This document shows positions 16,864-26,908 of a stretch of 64,000 nucleotides of DNA, piece after piece; positions within the stretch are counted from its first letter, which is position 1; each line of letters opens with the position of its first letter. This stretch comes from Bermanella sp. WJH001 (GTDB lineage Bacteria; Pseudomonadota; Gammaproteobacteria; Pseudomonadales; Oceanobacteraceae): NCBI RefSeq assembly GCF_030070105.1, contig NZ_JASJOO010000003.1:481155-545154 (forward strand). Direction: 5' to 3'. The notes below the pieces were generated by a model that was given only the letters and a program-made list of their open reading frames with translations, searched no databases and was not told the DNA's origin. A program made the translations under genes and the position numbers.

Positions 16864-18246
16864 TTATGCATTAACTTGAAGACGTGTCATTAACGCCTGT
16901 TTTGCATCCAATAAATTTCGTCGCTCAACCGTTATGCGACGTTGCCAGCTGGCCAATTTGGCGCGACTGGTTTCATCTGTAATGGCTTGTTGAATACCTT
17001 GCGCAGCAATCATGGCGTTCACCACCAGCTGACACCGTATCACTTCATTGACCGCTTGGTAACGGTCATCTTGGCAACGCAGCAACACATAGGCCAATGC
17101 TTGTAATGACGATTCATGCACACCTTGTCCTTGCCCTACACGGGTTAATAAATCTTGAATCCAAGGCGCTCCATTCACATCCGGTTGTTGTGCTTGGGCA
17201 TATAAATATTCGCCCAGTTCTAACATGGCCATACCCAGACCATTATTAGCCATCCAAGTTTCAAGGCCAGCACTTAACTGTGACGCCGATAACGATAATA
17301 AACGCTGACTCAATCCACGACTGTGACTGTTGTTATCCACATACAAACCCACCACCACAGCTGCTGGTTGCAGTAATTTTTGCAGGTCTAGTTGTAATAC
17401 CAACCAACGGCCACGAATATGATCAGGGCAATGGGGCAGTTCATTCAACAATAAACAAATGGCACTGACCTGACGATTCATCACTAACAATGACCACCAA
17501 TTCTCTTGTTGTGAGAATTGATCCCAGTGACGACTTAGTCGAGTTAACGCTTCTTGCAAGACGGCATAAGTGGGTAATTCATTGTTTGCCCAAGCGCCTG
17601 CAAAATTTTGCGGGCTGAAAAAACTTAACTTAGGAAACAATAAGCCATAACCGCGCTCGGCTTTATTGATATCGCATGGTACTAACGGGTGTTGTTGCGC
17701 GAGCTGTTTTGCGAACGCAAACAAGTCTTCTACTCGACCCGATTTTAGCTCTAATTCAATCTCACAAAGATTAATGCTTTGGCTTGAAGCGCTTTGGGCA
17801 GGTGGCTCAAATTTGTTATGTATCACCCCTTCATCAAGCACCAACTCAATCTCACTTTCACCAAATTGCTTTAACCAAACGTGACGAGAAAAATCAGTTT
17901 TGAAAATGGGTTGGATTTGCTCACGCAAAGCGGCATCTAATTGAATATCATTTGCAAATAAAGACCAGTCCAGCTGCGCGCTGGGAATATCGTATTCCCA
18001 CTCACCACGCTCATGTAAACCTGCGATGGCTTGGCCTTTGTTTTTAAGAGTTTGTTTATAGCCATGTTGGGACTTACGCACTCGCAATGCAGCATGGGCC
18101 TGATTCAGTGCTAAATCAGGCGTATCAAAATATTGGTTATCCAGCTCTAACGGCGCACCTTGGGGTAAACCTAGATTCTCATCTTGAATGAAATTTGCGA
18201 CCCCATGACTGGGTAATGAGAGTTTCAGTTCGACTTCTTTCGCCAT
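16864..18246 (-). CDS. CYTH-domain inorganic triphosphatase, YgiF-like
   Basis: A 460-residue protein. The N-terminal CYTH tunnel domain (1 to about 205) opens with the diagnostic ExExK (EVELKL, residues 4-9) and has YFDTPDLAL, ALRVRKS, KQTLKNKG and later EIELELKSG. C-terminally an all-helical region (about 230-455) has the place of a CHAD domain but shows few of the conserved histidines, so it is a degenerate CHAD. E. coli YgiF has this layout and hydrolyses inorganic triphosphate. An AAGG site precedes the ATG. It lies 51 bp upstream of the GspE-like gene and divergent from argE. Confidence 0.85.
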   Translation of the reverse strand: MAKEVELKLSLPSHGVANFIQDENLGLPQGAPLELDNQYFDTPDLALNQAHAALRVRKSQHGYKQTLKNKGQAIAGLHERGEWEYDIPSAQLDWSLFANDIQLDAALREQIQPIFKTDFSRHVWLKQFGESEIELVLDEGVIHNKFEPPAQSASSQSINLCEIELELKSGRVEDLFAFAKQLAQQHPLVPCDINKAERGYGLLFPKLSFFSPQNFAGAWANNELPTYAVLQEALTRLSRHWDQFSQQENWWSLLVMNRQVSAICLLLNELPHCPDHIRGRWLVLQLDLQKLLQPAAVVVGLYVDNNSHSRGLSQRLLSLSASQLSAGLETWMANNGLGMAMLELGEYLYAQAQQPDVNGAPWIQDLLTRVGQGQGVHESSLQALAYVLLRCQDDRYQAVNEVIRCQLVVNAMIAAQGIQQAITDETSRAKLASWQRRITVERRNLLDAKQALMTRLQVNA

Positions 18247-18416
18247 AGCCTTCTACTTATAATTTTTTATATGCGCGAGCTTAGCAGAAAGCCGCCCAAG
18301 ACTCAGTAACCTTAATGCAACACTGACTAATTAATCACAGTTATCCCCATAGAAACACCAAGACATTTTTAACCGCTTTGATACACTAATCACACTCCTT
18401 ACTACAGGTTTAGGGC

Positions 18417-19565
18417 ATGAAGCACTTACCGAATATCAAACAGCAGCTCAGCACACTTTTATCATTGCCTAGTATTTCCAGCGCCTTGCCCGATTACGAT
18501 ATGAGCAACAAAGGCGTCATTGACCAAATTGCCAGCTGGTGTGAAACATTAGGCTTTAAAGTGGATATTCAATGTATCGATAAAGCCCGTGGAAAATTTA
18601 ATCTATTGGCTACGCTTGGTAGTGGCCCTGGCGGATTAATCTTATCTGGTCACACAGACACCGTACCGTGCAATATTGAAAAATGGCAAAGCGATCCGTT
18701 CAAATTAACAGATAAAGACAATCGTTTTTATGGTTTAGGCTCATGTGATATGAAAGGCTTTTTTGCCCTTGCATTAGCGGCCATTGAAAAAGTGGACGCG
18801 CGTCAATTAAAAGCGCCTATTTTCATTTTAGCTACCGCTGATGAAGAGACCAGTATGAGTGGCGCAAGAGCATTAGCCACACTGGGTTTACCAAAAGCCC
18901 GTGCCGCCATTATTGGTGAACCCACCAGCTTAAAGCCCATTAATATGCACAAGGGCATTTTAATGGAAGGCATTAAAATCACAGGGCAAGCCGGCCATAG
19001 CTCTGACCCAGAATTAGGCAACAATGCCATGGATGCCATGCACACTGTCATCAGTGAGCTAAAAGATTTTCGCCAACAGCTGAAACAAGAGTTTAAACAC
19101 ACAGCTTTTAGCGTACCCAGCCCAACCTTAAACCTAGGCTGCATTCATGGTGGTGATAACCCTAATCGTATTTGTGGGCAGTGCGAGTTACATTTTGACT
19201 TACGCATGATCCCGGGTATGAACACCGAGCAACTGCGACAACGCATTCAAGATCGCCTAGACAGGGTGGCAAAACAAACCCAAACTGACATCGAATTTTA
19301 TCGATTATTCGACGGTGTGGATGCCTTTGCCAGTGGCGAGAATAGTGAACTTGTGGCTTTGGCAGAAAAATTATCCGGCCACGGTGCTGAGGCCGTGGCC
19401 TTTGCAACCGAAGCGCCATTTTTAGCCGCCGCCAATATCGACACCGTAGTAATGGGCGCAGGCTCGATCGACCAAGCGCACCAGCCCGATGAGTATATGG
19501 CCCATGATCAAATTGAACCCATGGTGAAATACATCGGACAATTTATTAAACATTATTGTTTGTGA
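18417..19565 (+). CDS. argE: Acetylornithine deacetylase
   Basis: A 382-residue M20-family metallohydrolase releasing ornithine from N-acetylornithine in arginine synthesis. Metal ligands and catalytic residues are visible: GHTDTVP (His and catalytic Asp, near 79-81), GSCDMKG (bridging Asp), ADEETSMSG (catalytic and metal Glu), GEPTSLKP and near the C-terminus QAHQPDEY (His). The dimerisation insert lies between about 180 and 290 (HKGILMEGIKITGQAGHSS). It forms a functional pair with argA 51 bp downstream, an acetyl-cycle arrangement. An RBS-like AGG precedes the ATG. Confidence 0.94.
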   Translation: MKHLPNIKQQLSTLLSLPSISSALPDYDMSNKGVIDQIASWCETLGFKVDIQCIDKARGKFNLLATLGSGPGGLILSGHTDTVPCNIEKWQSDPFKLTDKDNRFYGLGSCDMKGFFALALAAIEKVDARQLKAPIFILATADEETSMSGARALATLGLPKARAAIIGEPTSLKPINMHKGILMEGIKITGQAGHSSDPELGNNAMDAMHTVISELKDFRQQLKQEFKHTAFSVPSPTLNLGCIHGGDNPNRICGQCELHFDLRMIPGMNTEQLRQRIQDRLDRVAKQTQTDIEFYRLFDGVDAFASGENSELVALAEKLSGHGAEAVAFATEAPFLAAANIDTVVMGAGSIDQAHQPDEYMAHDQIEPMVKYIGQFIKHYCL

Positions 19566-19616
19566 GCAGCAAAAGCCCTTACACTTAACCAATTAACATA
19601 CAAAAGATAAAACACA

Positions 19617-20921
19617 TTGACTGACTCTATTGACCAACACGTCAACTGGTTTAGACAAAGTTCCCCCTACATTAATGCACATAGGGGTAAAACCTTTGTC
19701 ATCATGTTAGGGGGTGACACACTCGCTTCCGACCAGTTCCAACACATTATTCACGACATCGCCTTGCTTAACAGTTTAGGGGTGCGCTTAGTTTTGGTTC
19801 ATGGTGCACGACCACAAATCGACGAGCTATGTGAATTAAAAAATCAAAGTGCCACCTTCAGTGATAACAAACGTATTACTGATAAAGCCATGTTGGTGAC
19901 AGTGCAACAAGCGGTAGGACAATTACGTTCACAAATTGAAGCCATATTAACCACAGGTATGAGCAACAGCCCCATGCACGGCGCAGATATTCGTGTGGTG
20001 GGTGGTAACTTTGTCATTGCTAAACCCATGGGTGTGATTGATGGCGTTGATTTTGGCCACACTGGTGAAGTTCGTAAAATTGACGTGCGTGCTATTAATA
20101 AAGCCCTTGATAATAACGCCATCGCGTTACTCAATTGCTTAGGGTATAGCCGCACAGGTGAAACATTTAACCTTGCAGTTGAAGACGTCGCCACTGAAAC
20201 TGCCATTGCTTTACAAGCAGATAAACTGATTTTATTCGGTGAGAATAACTGCATTAAACGTGATGGTCAGTTAGTGAAAGAGGTGGTGACCAGCGCCATT
20301 CCTCAACTGCTTGCACAAGGGCTTAATAACGAACAAACGCTGCATTTGAATACTGCCAGTTATGCCGTCAATAGTGGCGTAAAACGTTGTCAGCTAATTC
20401 AACATACTCAAGATGGCGCACTACTAACAGAGTTATTCACTCTTGATGGTTGCGGCACACTGGTCAGCCAGCACCATCAAGAGCAGCTTCGTGCAGCCCG
20501 CATGGAAGATGTCATGGGTATTCTTGACTTACTTAGCCCACTAGAAGAAAAAGGCATTCTGGTACGTCGCTCACGCAAAGTACTGGAAACCGAAATCGAT
20601 CGTTTTCGAGTCTTAGTAAAAGACGGCATGGTATTAGGTTGTGCTGCACTTTATCCATATGGCGAAGACATGGCGGAACTGGCCTGCGTTGCGGTTCACG
20701 GTGAGTACCGCAGTGGTCAACGTGGTGATCGTTTATTAAATACTTTAGTAAGTGAAGCCAAAAACAAAGGCATTAAAAATTTATTTGTGCTGACTACTAG
20801 GACCGCACAGTGGTTTGAAGAGCGCGGTTTTAAAGCAGCCGATATCGACGACTTACCACCACAGAAAAAAGAGTTATATAACTACCAGCGTAACAGCAAG
20901 GTGTTCATTAAAACGCTTTAG
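19617..20921 (+). CDS. argA: Amino-acid N-acetyltransferase (N-acetylglutamate synthase)
   Basis: First enzyme of arginine synthesis, acetyl-CoA plus glutamate. The 434 residues comprise an amino-acid-kinase-like domain (about 25-265, with SSPYINAHRGKTFVIMLGG and LVLVHGARPQID), which carries arginine feedback control in the family, and a C-terminal GNAT domain (about 290-430, ELACVAVHGEYRSGQRGDRLL). The start is TTG at 19617: an in-frame stop at 19608 rules out anything longer, and the next in-frame ATG would remove the conserved WFRQSSPYINAHRG. The RBS is weak. Confidence 0.94.
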   Translation: MTDSIDQHVNWFRQSSPYINAHRGKTFVIMLGGDTLASDQFQHIIHDIALLNSLGVRLVLVHGARPQIDELCELKNQSATFSDNKRITDKAMLVTVQQAVGQLRSQIEAILTTGMSNSPMHGADIRVVGGNFVIAKPMGVIDGVDFGHTGEVRKIDVRAINKALDNNAIALLNCLGYSRTGETFNLAVEDVATETAIALQADKLILFGENNCIKRDGQLVKEVVTSAIPQLLAQGLNNEQTLHLNTASYAVNSGVKRCQLIQHTQDGALLTELFTLDGCGTLVSQHHQEQLRAARMEDVMGILDLLSPLEEKGILVRRSRKVLETEIDRFRVLVKDGMVLGCAALYPYGEDMAELACVAVHGEYRSGQRGDRLLNTLVSEAKNKGIKNLFVLTTRTAQWFEERGFKAADIDDLPPQKKELYNYQRNSKVFIKTL

Positions 20922-20942
20922 TTTTTATGATCACACACAAAC

Positions 20943-20979
20943 AAAAACCGCTTATGGTGAGAGCCATAAGCGGTTTTTT
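20943..20979. terminator. Bidirectional terminator after argA
   Basis: AACCGCTTATGG (20946-20957), loop TGAGAG, CCATAAGCGGTT (20964-20975), with A-rich and T-rich flanks. It also serves the convergent gene that ends at 21013. Confidence 0.92.
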
Positions 20980-21012
20980 AATAACAGGACTTTTCTGTAT
21001 CACACGAGTAAT

Positions 21013-21351
21013 TTAACGGCCCATAAAATCATTAATTAAAGCGGTTAATGAGTCGTTTAATCGATCTTCAAATTCATCCAAACTAACACCAAATAGAGCT
21101 AGGTATTTTTCGGCCTGAAGATGGTTAAGCTTTTTATCTGCGATACTGTATTGCATCTCTGATGAGGTTTTGTCTCGCCTTGGCACAAACTGACACGTTA
21201 GATATTCACAATCCAGTGACTGTAATTTTACGCGGGCAAACTCACAAAAGTCATCCACTAAACGATCACCCGTTGGCCCCAAACAACCAGGCTCCACTCG
21301 ATAAAGTAAAGCAAGCTTATCGTCTTGCGATAATGGAAATACTTTTTTCAT
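21013..21351 (-). CDS. Conserved hypothetical protein
   Basis: A 112-residue soluble protein beginning MKKVFPLSQDDKLALLYRVEPGC with the phrase EPGCLGPTGDRLVDDFCEFA. It ends in EKYLALFGVSLDEFEDRLNDSL. I recall such proteins in Pseudomonas and relatives but no assigned function. There is no signal peptide or membrane segment. The frame extends to an ATG at 21381, but the ATG at 21351 has GGTGG upstream and begins the conserved part. It is convergent with argA. Confidence 0.75.
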   Translation of the reverse strand: MKKVFPLSQDDKLALLYRVEPGCLGPTGDRLVDDFCEFARVKLQSLDCEYLTCQFVPRRDKTSSEMQYSIADKKLNHLQAEKYLALFGVSLDEFEDRLNDSLTALINDFMGR

Positions 21352-21501
21352 ATAACCACCTTCAAAACCCCAAGCAACCACGGTATCTCACCTTGACAGA
21401 GCATATCAAGTGACCACTTATCCAATGCCAATAATTGTAGCTGTTATTTTCACTCAACACAGGCCATTTCATTAAAATGAACGGTGAGACCTCAAAATAG
21501 C

Positions 21502-21927
21502 TTATTTTATTTGAAGTAAATCTTTTAATGCATTTAGATCCGGCAGCGCTTCATACTGCTTCGAGTGATCCGCTACCAGATGCCAGCTAGATAAAGTTGA
21601 TGTGCATAGGTGTACAACCTCCTGCGGTTGCACATTAATGGGTAAAAGCCCCAAGGGAATCCAGATCAAACCCAAGTCTCTAACTGGATTGGGAACCGGC
21701 GAGCCGCAATGAGAGCAAAAGTCTGATCGAAATCCGCTCTCTTTTACCCATGAGTTGATGAAGGAATGGCCTTTGATCAATCTAAAACAAGATTGCTCAA
21801 CAAGTGTCGCTGAGTTTGATGAACTACCACTTTGCTTTTTACACAAAGAACAGTGGCATTGATACGCACGCAAAATATCAACACTAATTTCAAACGCTAT
21901 CGAACCACAAAGGCAGCTTCCGTTCAT
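21502..21927 (-). CDS. GFA (CENP-V/Gfa) domain protein
   Basis: A 141-residue zinc-binding fold protein of the glutathione-dependent formaldehyde-activating family. The cysteine pattern is CLCG near residues 4-7, CHCSLCKKQSG (about 27-37) and FCSHCGSPVPN (about 80-90), giving two zinc sites. Most such proteins have no proven formaldehyde activity; function is unassigned. An in-frame TTG at 21936 exists; the ATG at 21927 (MNGSCLCG) is chosen. Confidence 0.85.
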   Translation of the reverse strand: MNGSCLCGSIAFEISVDILRAYQCHCSLCKKQSGSSSNSATLVEQSCFRLIKGHSFINSWVKESGFRSDFCSHCGSPVPNPVRDLGLIWIPLGLLPINVQPQEVVHLCTSTLSSWHLVADHSKQYEALPDLNALKDLLQIK

Positions 21928-21977
21928 ACTAATCAAAAATAAACATTAGAAATAAAAGCGACAGATATAAATGACTA

Positions 21978-22343
21978 TTAATCTGCTACTAAATAACTTT
22001 GCTCTTTATCGAAACACCAAGGGGCAGTCAGTTCGAAACGTGCGTTTTCCATACTGACACGATATTTACGATGAAGCGCTTGGTTTTTAAGAAAGACTAA
22101 TACTTGAAAGGAGTCAGAGTTTTCAATTCCGGTGCCTTTTACATCTGTAATGTTTAAGCCCGTAACCTTCGCTGCGTTCTCATCTGTGGTGTAAGGGGTC
22201 AAAATGCAAACACTATCCCAATCACCTTCAACTTGTTGCGCTAAATCCACATGAGCATTTTCGACACTCAACGTTAAAGTGGATAAAGAGTCAGAACAAC
22301 CCGCGGTAAGAATCAATGTAAGTAAGATGATTGGTTTCAACAT
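21978..22343 (-). CDS. Putative small lipoprotein
   Basis: A 121-residue protein with a typical lipoprotein signal: MLKPIILLTLILTAGC, lipobox LTAGC with Cys16 for lipidation. Ser-Asp after the Cys does not strongly favour inner-membrane retention. The rest is a soluble domain with two further cysteines (SVCILTP and APWCFDKE) that could form a disulfide. No family recognised. It is 50 bp upstream of, and on the same strand as, the GFA gene. Confidence 0.65.
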   Translation of the reverse strand: MLKPIILLTLILTAGCSDSLSTLTLSVENAHVDLAQQVEGDWDSVCILTPYTTDENAAKVTGLNITDVKGTGIENSDSFQVLVFLKNQALHRKYRVSMENARFELTAPWCFDKEQSYLVAD

Positions 22344-22566
22344 AGTGTTTTCTTCTTATTGCTATCTCAGTATTTAATACCACTATATAACCATTAATGG
22401 CATGGTTTTAAAATCAGTGATTTATACATCGAAGCACTCATTATTCCTACTTTTTCTAAGGTAATTCCCTTTATTACCAAAGCTTGAATCTATACTCCCA
22501 GCTCTCATCCTTTGCTATACTGCAGCCCACTTTATTTGTTAGCCACCCTTTTTTAAGAGAGCAAAC

Positions 22567-24408
22567 ATGCCAGAATATCGCAGTAAAACCTCAACCGGCG
22601 GCCGTAACATGGCCGGAGCCCGTGCCTTATGGCGTGCAACAGGCATGAAGGATGACGACTTTTCTAAGCCGATCATTGCCGTGGCCAACAGTTTCACCCA
22701 GTTTGTACCAGGCCATGTACACCTTAAAGACATGGGGCAGCTGGTTGCTCGTGAGATTGAAAAAGCAGGTGGTGTTGCCAAAGAGTTCAACACTATCGCT
22801 GTGGATGACGGTATCGCCATGGGTCACGACGGCATGCTTTATAGCTTACCTAGCCGTGAGCTTATTGCCGACTCAGTGGAATATATGGTCAATGCTCACT
22901 GTGCAGATGCCATTGTATGTATCTCCAACTGCGACAAAATCACCCCAGGGATGTTATTGGCTTCTTTACGCTTAAACATCCCTGTGATCTTTGTTTCTGG
23001 CGGCCCAATGGAAGCCGGTAAAACCAAGCTTTCTGAGCACAAGTTAGACTTAGTAGACGCCATGGTGATCGCCGCTGATGATACAGCATCAGACGAAAAA
23101 GTAGCCGAATACGAGCGCAGCGCCTGCCCGACCTGTGGCTCTTGCTCTGGTATGTTTACTGCTAACTCAATGAACTGCCTAACCGAAGCACTTGGTTTAT
23201 CTCTTCCTGGTAACGGTTCAACACTGGCCACGCACTCGGACCGTGAGCGTTTATTCTTAGAAGCAGGTCGCACCATCGTTGCCAATGCTAAGCGTTATTA
23301 TGAGCAAGACGACGAGTCTGTATTGCCACGCAATATCGCCAGCTTCAAAGCCTTCGAAAATGCTATGGCACTGGACATCGCCATGGGTGGTTCAACTAAT
23401 ACGATTCTTCACTTGTTAGCCGCCGCTCAAGAAGCCGAATTAGATTACGATCTAAAAGACATTGATCGTCTTTCTCGCGTGGTACCTCAATTAAGTAAAG
23501 TCGCTCCTAACTCCCCGCTTTATCACATGGAAGACGTACACCGCGCCGGTGGTGTAATGGGATTACTGGGCGAATTAGATCGTGCAGGTTTATTGCATAC
23601 AGACCTGCCAACCGTTCACTCAAAAACCATGAAAGAAGCATTAGATAAGTGGGACATCATGCGTAACCCAAGTGAAGAAGTGATGCAGTTCTTCCGCGCG
23701 GGCCCAGCTGGCATTCCAACGCAAACCGCCTTTAGCCAAAGCACTCGTTACCCAACCGTTGATGGTGACCGTGCAAATGGTTGTATTCGTAACCTTGAAA
23801 ACGCTTACAGCAAACAAGGTGGCTTAGCGGTACTTTACGGCAACATTGCTTTAGATGGTTGTGTGGTTAAAACCGCTGGGGTTGACGAAAGCATTCACGT
23901 CTTCCAAGGTAAAGCTAAAATATTTGAAAGCCAAGACGATGCTGTAAAAGGTATTTTGGCAGACGAAGTGGTTGCTGGTGATATCGTCATCATCCGTTAC
24001 GAAGGCCCTAAAGGTGGCCCAGGTATGCAGGAAATGCTTTACCCAACGTCTTATCTTAAATCAAAAGGCTTAGGAAAAGATTGTGCATTATTAACTGACG
24101 GTCGTTTCTCTGGTGGTACTTCTGGTTTGTCCATTGGTCACTGCTCACCAGAAGCGGCCTCTGGTGGTGCCATTGGTTTATTAAAAGATGGCGACATTAT
24201 TAATATCGACATCCCTAACCGTTCTATCAATGTAGATCTAAGTGCTGAAGAACTTTCACACCGTCGTCACGAACAAGATAAAAAAGGTTGGAAACCTGTT
24301 GCTGAGCGCCCGCGTAAAGTGAGCCGTGCATTAAAAGTGTACGCTAAGTTTGCTACCAGCGCCGACAAAGGTGCAGTACGTGACAACGCGTTGATTGATG
24401 CAGAATAA
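22567..24408 (+). CDS. ilvD: Dihydroxy-acid dehydratase
   Basis: Iron-sulfur dehydratase of branched-chain amino acid synthesis, turning 2,3-dihydroxy acids into 2-oxo acids. The 613 residues match E. coli IlvD in length. It begins [24 protein letters not shown] with cluster cysteines in [11 protein letters not shown] (near 122) and [19 protein letters not shown] (near 195), and has [12 protein letters not shown] and GRFSGGTSG. The RBS is AGAG. It stands alone, without other ilv genes, and has a strong terminator. Confidence 0.96.
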   Translation: MPEYRSKTSTGGRNMAGARALWRATGMKDDDFSKPIIAVANSFTQFVPGHVHLKDMGQLVAREIEKAGGVAKEFNTIAVDDGIAMGHDGMLYSLPSRELIADSVEYMVNAHCADAIVCISNCDKITPGMLLASLRLNIPVIFVSGGPMEAGKTKLSEHKLDLVDAMVIAADDTASDEKVAEYERSACPTCGSCSGMFTANSMNCLTEALGLSLPGNGSTLATHSDRERLFLEAGRTIVANAKRYYEQDDESVLPRNIASFKAFENAMALDIAMGGSTNTILHLLAAAQEAELDYDLKDIDRLSRVVPQLSKVAPNSPLYHMEDVHRAGGVMGLLGELDRAGLLHTDLPTVHSKTMKEALDKWDIMRNPSEEVMQFFRAGPAGIPTQTAFSQSTRYPTVDGDRANGCIRNLENAYSKQGGLAVLYGNIALDGCVVKTAGVDESIHVFQGKAKIFESQDDAVKGILADEVVAGDIVIIRYEGPKGGPGMQEMLYPTSYLKSKGLGKDCALLTDGRFSGGTSGLSIGHCSPEAASGGAIGLLKDGDIINIDIPNRSINVDLSAEELSHRRHEQDKKGWKPVAERPRKVSRALKVYAKFATSADKGAVRDNALIDAE

Positions 24409-24428
24409 TTTTATTATTTAATAAAATT

Positions 24429-24470
24429 AAAAAGCCGTTTACTCGTCACACTGAGTAAACGGCTTTTTCT
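24429..24470. terminator. Bidirectional terminator between ilvD and the phosphodiesterase gene
   Basis: A 16-bp arm, AAAAAGCCGTTTACTC (24429-24444), an 8-base loop, and GAGTAAACGGCTTTTT (24453-24468). Confidence 0.93.
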
Positions 24471-24489
24471 TTTGTTTTGCTTTCGTGCG

Positions 24490-25785
24490 TTATTTCAACC
24501 CCATACAATTCGCATAATAAGTCACGGTTGCGGGCCAATCCGAAAACACACCAATTACACCCACCTCTTTTGCTAACACATCCAGCACTTCGTAAACATC
24601 ACCATCCGTATTGATAACGTCTTCACCACCCAAATCTCCATTCACACTTTGGTAATACCAGCCGCCATTGTCTTTTAATAAACCAGAACGCTCTAACGTC
24701 CAAGTAATCAATTTAAAACCCGCTTGTTTCGCGTTAAGCGCGTATTGGGATGGAACGATGTCACCATAAGCATTCACATCCAATAACATCCATAGTGGTG
24801 GTGCAAGCACATTCATGCCTTGCGCGCGCCATTCAAGCATGGTTGCTAGGCTCACATTGGTATCGTAAACACCGTCTAAATACACAGCTTGTCTGGCTAA
24901 ACGTGGATACTCTTGAATCCAATGTAAAACATCTTGTTGATTAAATGACTGCGGCCAAATACGTTTTGGGTGAATACCTGCGGCACGGTATTCTTCTATC
25001 ATTTGATTGGCATAATCTTGCTGGGTGTAACTTCCCTCAAATGGCATTGCAACCGATGGGGTTTTTAGTTCTGGGGTAAAATCCACACCCAAGTCATTCA
25101 GCAATTCAATACTTTCAGCATGGGTTAACAATGTACCGTTCGCTGAATATAAATCGGTGCGCCAATTGGCCGTGGCATTCATGTATTCATCGATACTGGT
25201 GGCAGCTAAATTTGCCGCATCCATTTTACCCTTTAAGCTTTTGAATTCGGCCACGGTAATGTCACTGGTGCAGCATTTAATTTCGCTGGCATTCACCAAC
25301 TTACCTTCACTATCAAACTCAGGGGGGACTGAGCACTGCGAAGCCAATGGTGTGGCTAAAATATTGGTGGTTGTATGTAAATCACATTGTGAATGGCGAC
25401 ATACCAATGCTTTATCTTTGGTAAAGGTCACATCACATTCAACAATGCCGGCCCCCATTTTTGCCGCCGCTATGTAGGACTCTTTTGTGTGCTCTGGGAA
25501 TTGCAGTGCAGCACCGCGATGACCAATTGAAAACTTACTCGACTTAAATGGACCGGCATGACAACTTAACAGCTTTTGTTTGAGGTCACTTTGCGCCATA
25601 TCATTCACTAAAAACTGAGGCCTTGGTCCAAGCTGAGCCTGATGATGACGTTTATGCCATTTGTTAAAGAAATCCGAAAATGAATACTGCTCGCCATTAT
25701 GAGCCTGAACAGCTTGAGCAAACATAAGAGGCAAACTCACAAGCAAGATAAAAACACCTGCCTGTAATTGATGATATAGACGCAT
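24490..25785 (-). CDS. Secreted glycerophosphodiester phosphodiesterase family protein
   Basis: A 431-residue exported protein: signal peptide about 1-28 (hydrophobic [18 protein letters not shown]), then a TIM-barrel GDPD domain with [14 protein letters not shown] (catalytic His-Arg and Glu), [11 protein letters not shown] and [11 protein letters not shown] (second His). The barrel continues through WPQSFNQQ, and [10 protein letters not shown] near the C-terminus. It should cleave glycerophosphodiesters in the periplasm or outside. It is longer than GlpQ and carries extra Cys around 140-190 (SQC, IKCC), suggesting disulfides. The ATG at 25785 has AGGAG 8 bp upstream; a longer frame from 25803 lacks this. 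Confidence 0.85.
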   Translation of the reverse strand: MRLYHQLQAGVFILLVSLPLMFAQAVQAHNGEQYSFSDFFNKWHKRHHQAQLGPRPQFLVNDMAQSDLKQKLLSCHAGPFKSSKFSIGHRGAALQFPEHTKESYIAAAKMGAGIVECDVTFTKDKALVCRHSQCDLHTTTNILATPLASQCSVPPEFDSEGKLVNASEIKCCTSDITVAEFKSLKGKMDAANLAATSIDEYMNATANWRTDLYSANGTLLTHAESIELLNDLGVDFTPELKTPSVAMPFEGSYTQQDYANQMIEEYRAAGIHPKRIWPQSFNQQDVLHWIQEYPRLARQAVYLDGVYDTNVSLATMLEWRAQGMNVLAPPLWMLLDVNAYGDIVPSQYALNAKQAGFKLITWTLERSGLLKDNGGWYYQSVNGDLGGEDVINTDGDVYEVLDVLAKEVGVIGVFSDWPATVTYYANCMGLK

Positions 25786-25972
25786 ATTGGTTTCTCCTGT
25801 CATTAAATTATTGGCCTACCACTTAATGACCAACAACAGGCTATAAAAGGAGTATGACAGCTCTATGTGGGTTATATGACGCATTTAATGCAAATCTGTT
25901 ACATGACTTAGTCGTTTAAGCTTTCCTTTTGAGCAAAGCTATTTACACTGAAAATATGATCATAGAATCGAG

Positions 25973-26908
25973 ATGGCTATGCTTACTTACGAAGTACGCC
26001 GAACGATCACAATCGAGCAGCCTTGCGCCACTATCATTGGCTACTTATCTGACTTCCAAAATTGGCCTAAATGGTCTCCTTGGTTGATTTTAGAGCCCTC
26101 ATCTAAAATTCAATTTAAAGGCACTCAAGGGCAGATTAGTGCTCGCTATGACTGGAGTGGCAACCTGATAGGTTCAGGTAGCATGACCCTTACCCATAAA
26201 GATATCGACAACCTAGAGATGGCTTTAGAATTTGTAAGCCCATTTAAGTCAAAAGCACAGGTGCAGTTCGAGGTTGTGCAAACAGACCACCATTGTGTGG
26301 TCACTTGGTGTATGACAAGCAAATTACCTTGGTATTTTTTCTTTCTAAAAAACATGATGAAAGCATTGATCGGCATGGATTTCGATCGTGGTTTGTTAAT
26401 GCTAAAAAGCCAAATGGAAACCCAGTCAATACCCAGCTTACCTGCTATTGTCGGGGAGCGTCACCAGCCAAAAATACATTATATCGCTCTAAAAGGTAGA
26501 GCCACTATTCCCGAGCTGCCTGTCGTCGTACAAAACCAATTTTCTCGCCTAAACTTATACTGTGAGACACATAATATAAGCATCAGTGGGCCTAGGTTTG
26601 TTTTGTATGAAAACATGGATAAAACCACAACCGAGTCTGAATTTTTTAGCTGTCTCCCCATTGAAAAAACCATTGAGATAGAACCACCGTTTGTGTGTGA
26701 TACCCTTGAAGAGTGCGAAACCTATGTCATACAACACAAAGGCGCTTATCGATTTTTAGGCAATGCATGGTCACTGGCCATGATGGCTAGTCGAGCATAT
26801 AAAATCAAAACAGAACACGACCCCATGGGGATTGAGCGTTATATTAATCAGCCCGATCAAGTACAAGAGGCTGACTTGATTACTGAGATAATACTGTTAA
26901 AAAAATGA
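25973..26908 (+). CDS. SRPBCC (polyketide cyclase-like) and GyrI-like two-domain protein
   Basis: A 311-residue cytosolic protein. Residues 1 to about 145 look like an SRPBCC ligand-binding fold (ITIEQPCATIIGYLSDFQNWPKWSPW). Residues about 165-311 look like a GyrI/AraC effector-binding domain (ISGPRFVLYEN, and CETYVIQHKGAYRFLGNAW, ending in DLITEIILLKK). No DNA-binding domain or catalytic motif is visible, so it probably binds a small hydrophobic or cationic ligand. The second ATG at 25979 has better RBS spacing. Its stop overlaps the start of the next gene by 4 bp (ATGA). Confidence 0.75.
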   Translation: MAMLTYEVRRTITIEQPCATIIGYLSDFQNWPKWSPWLILEPSSKIQFKGTQGQISARYDWSGNLIGSGSMTLTHKDIDNLEMALEFVSPFKSKAQVQFEVVQTDHHCVVTWCMTSKLPWYFFFLKNMMKALIGMDFDRGLLMLKSQMETQSIPSLPAIVGERHQPKIHYIALKGRATIPELPVVVQNQFSRLNLYCETHNISISGPRFVLYENMDKTTTESEFFSCLPIEKTIEIEPPFVCDTLEECETYVIQHKGAYRFLGNAWSLAMMASRAYKIKTEHDPMGIERYINQPDQVQEADLITEIILLKK

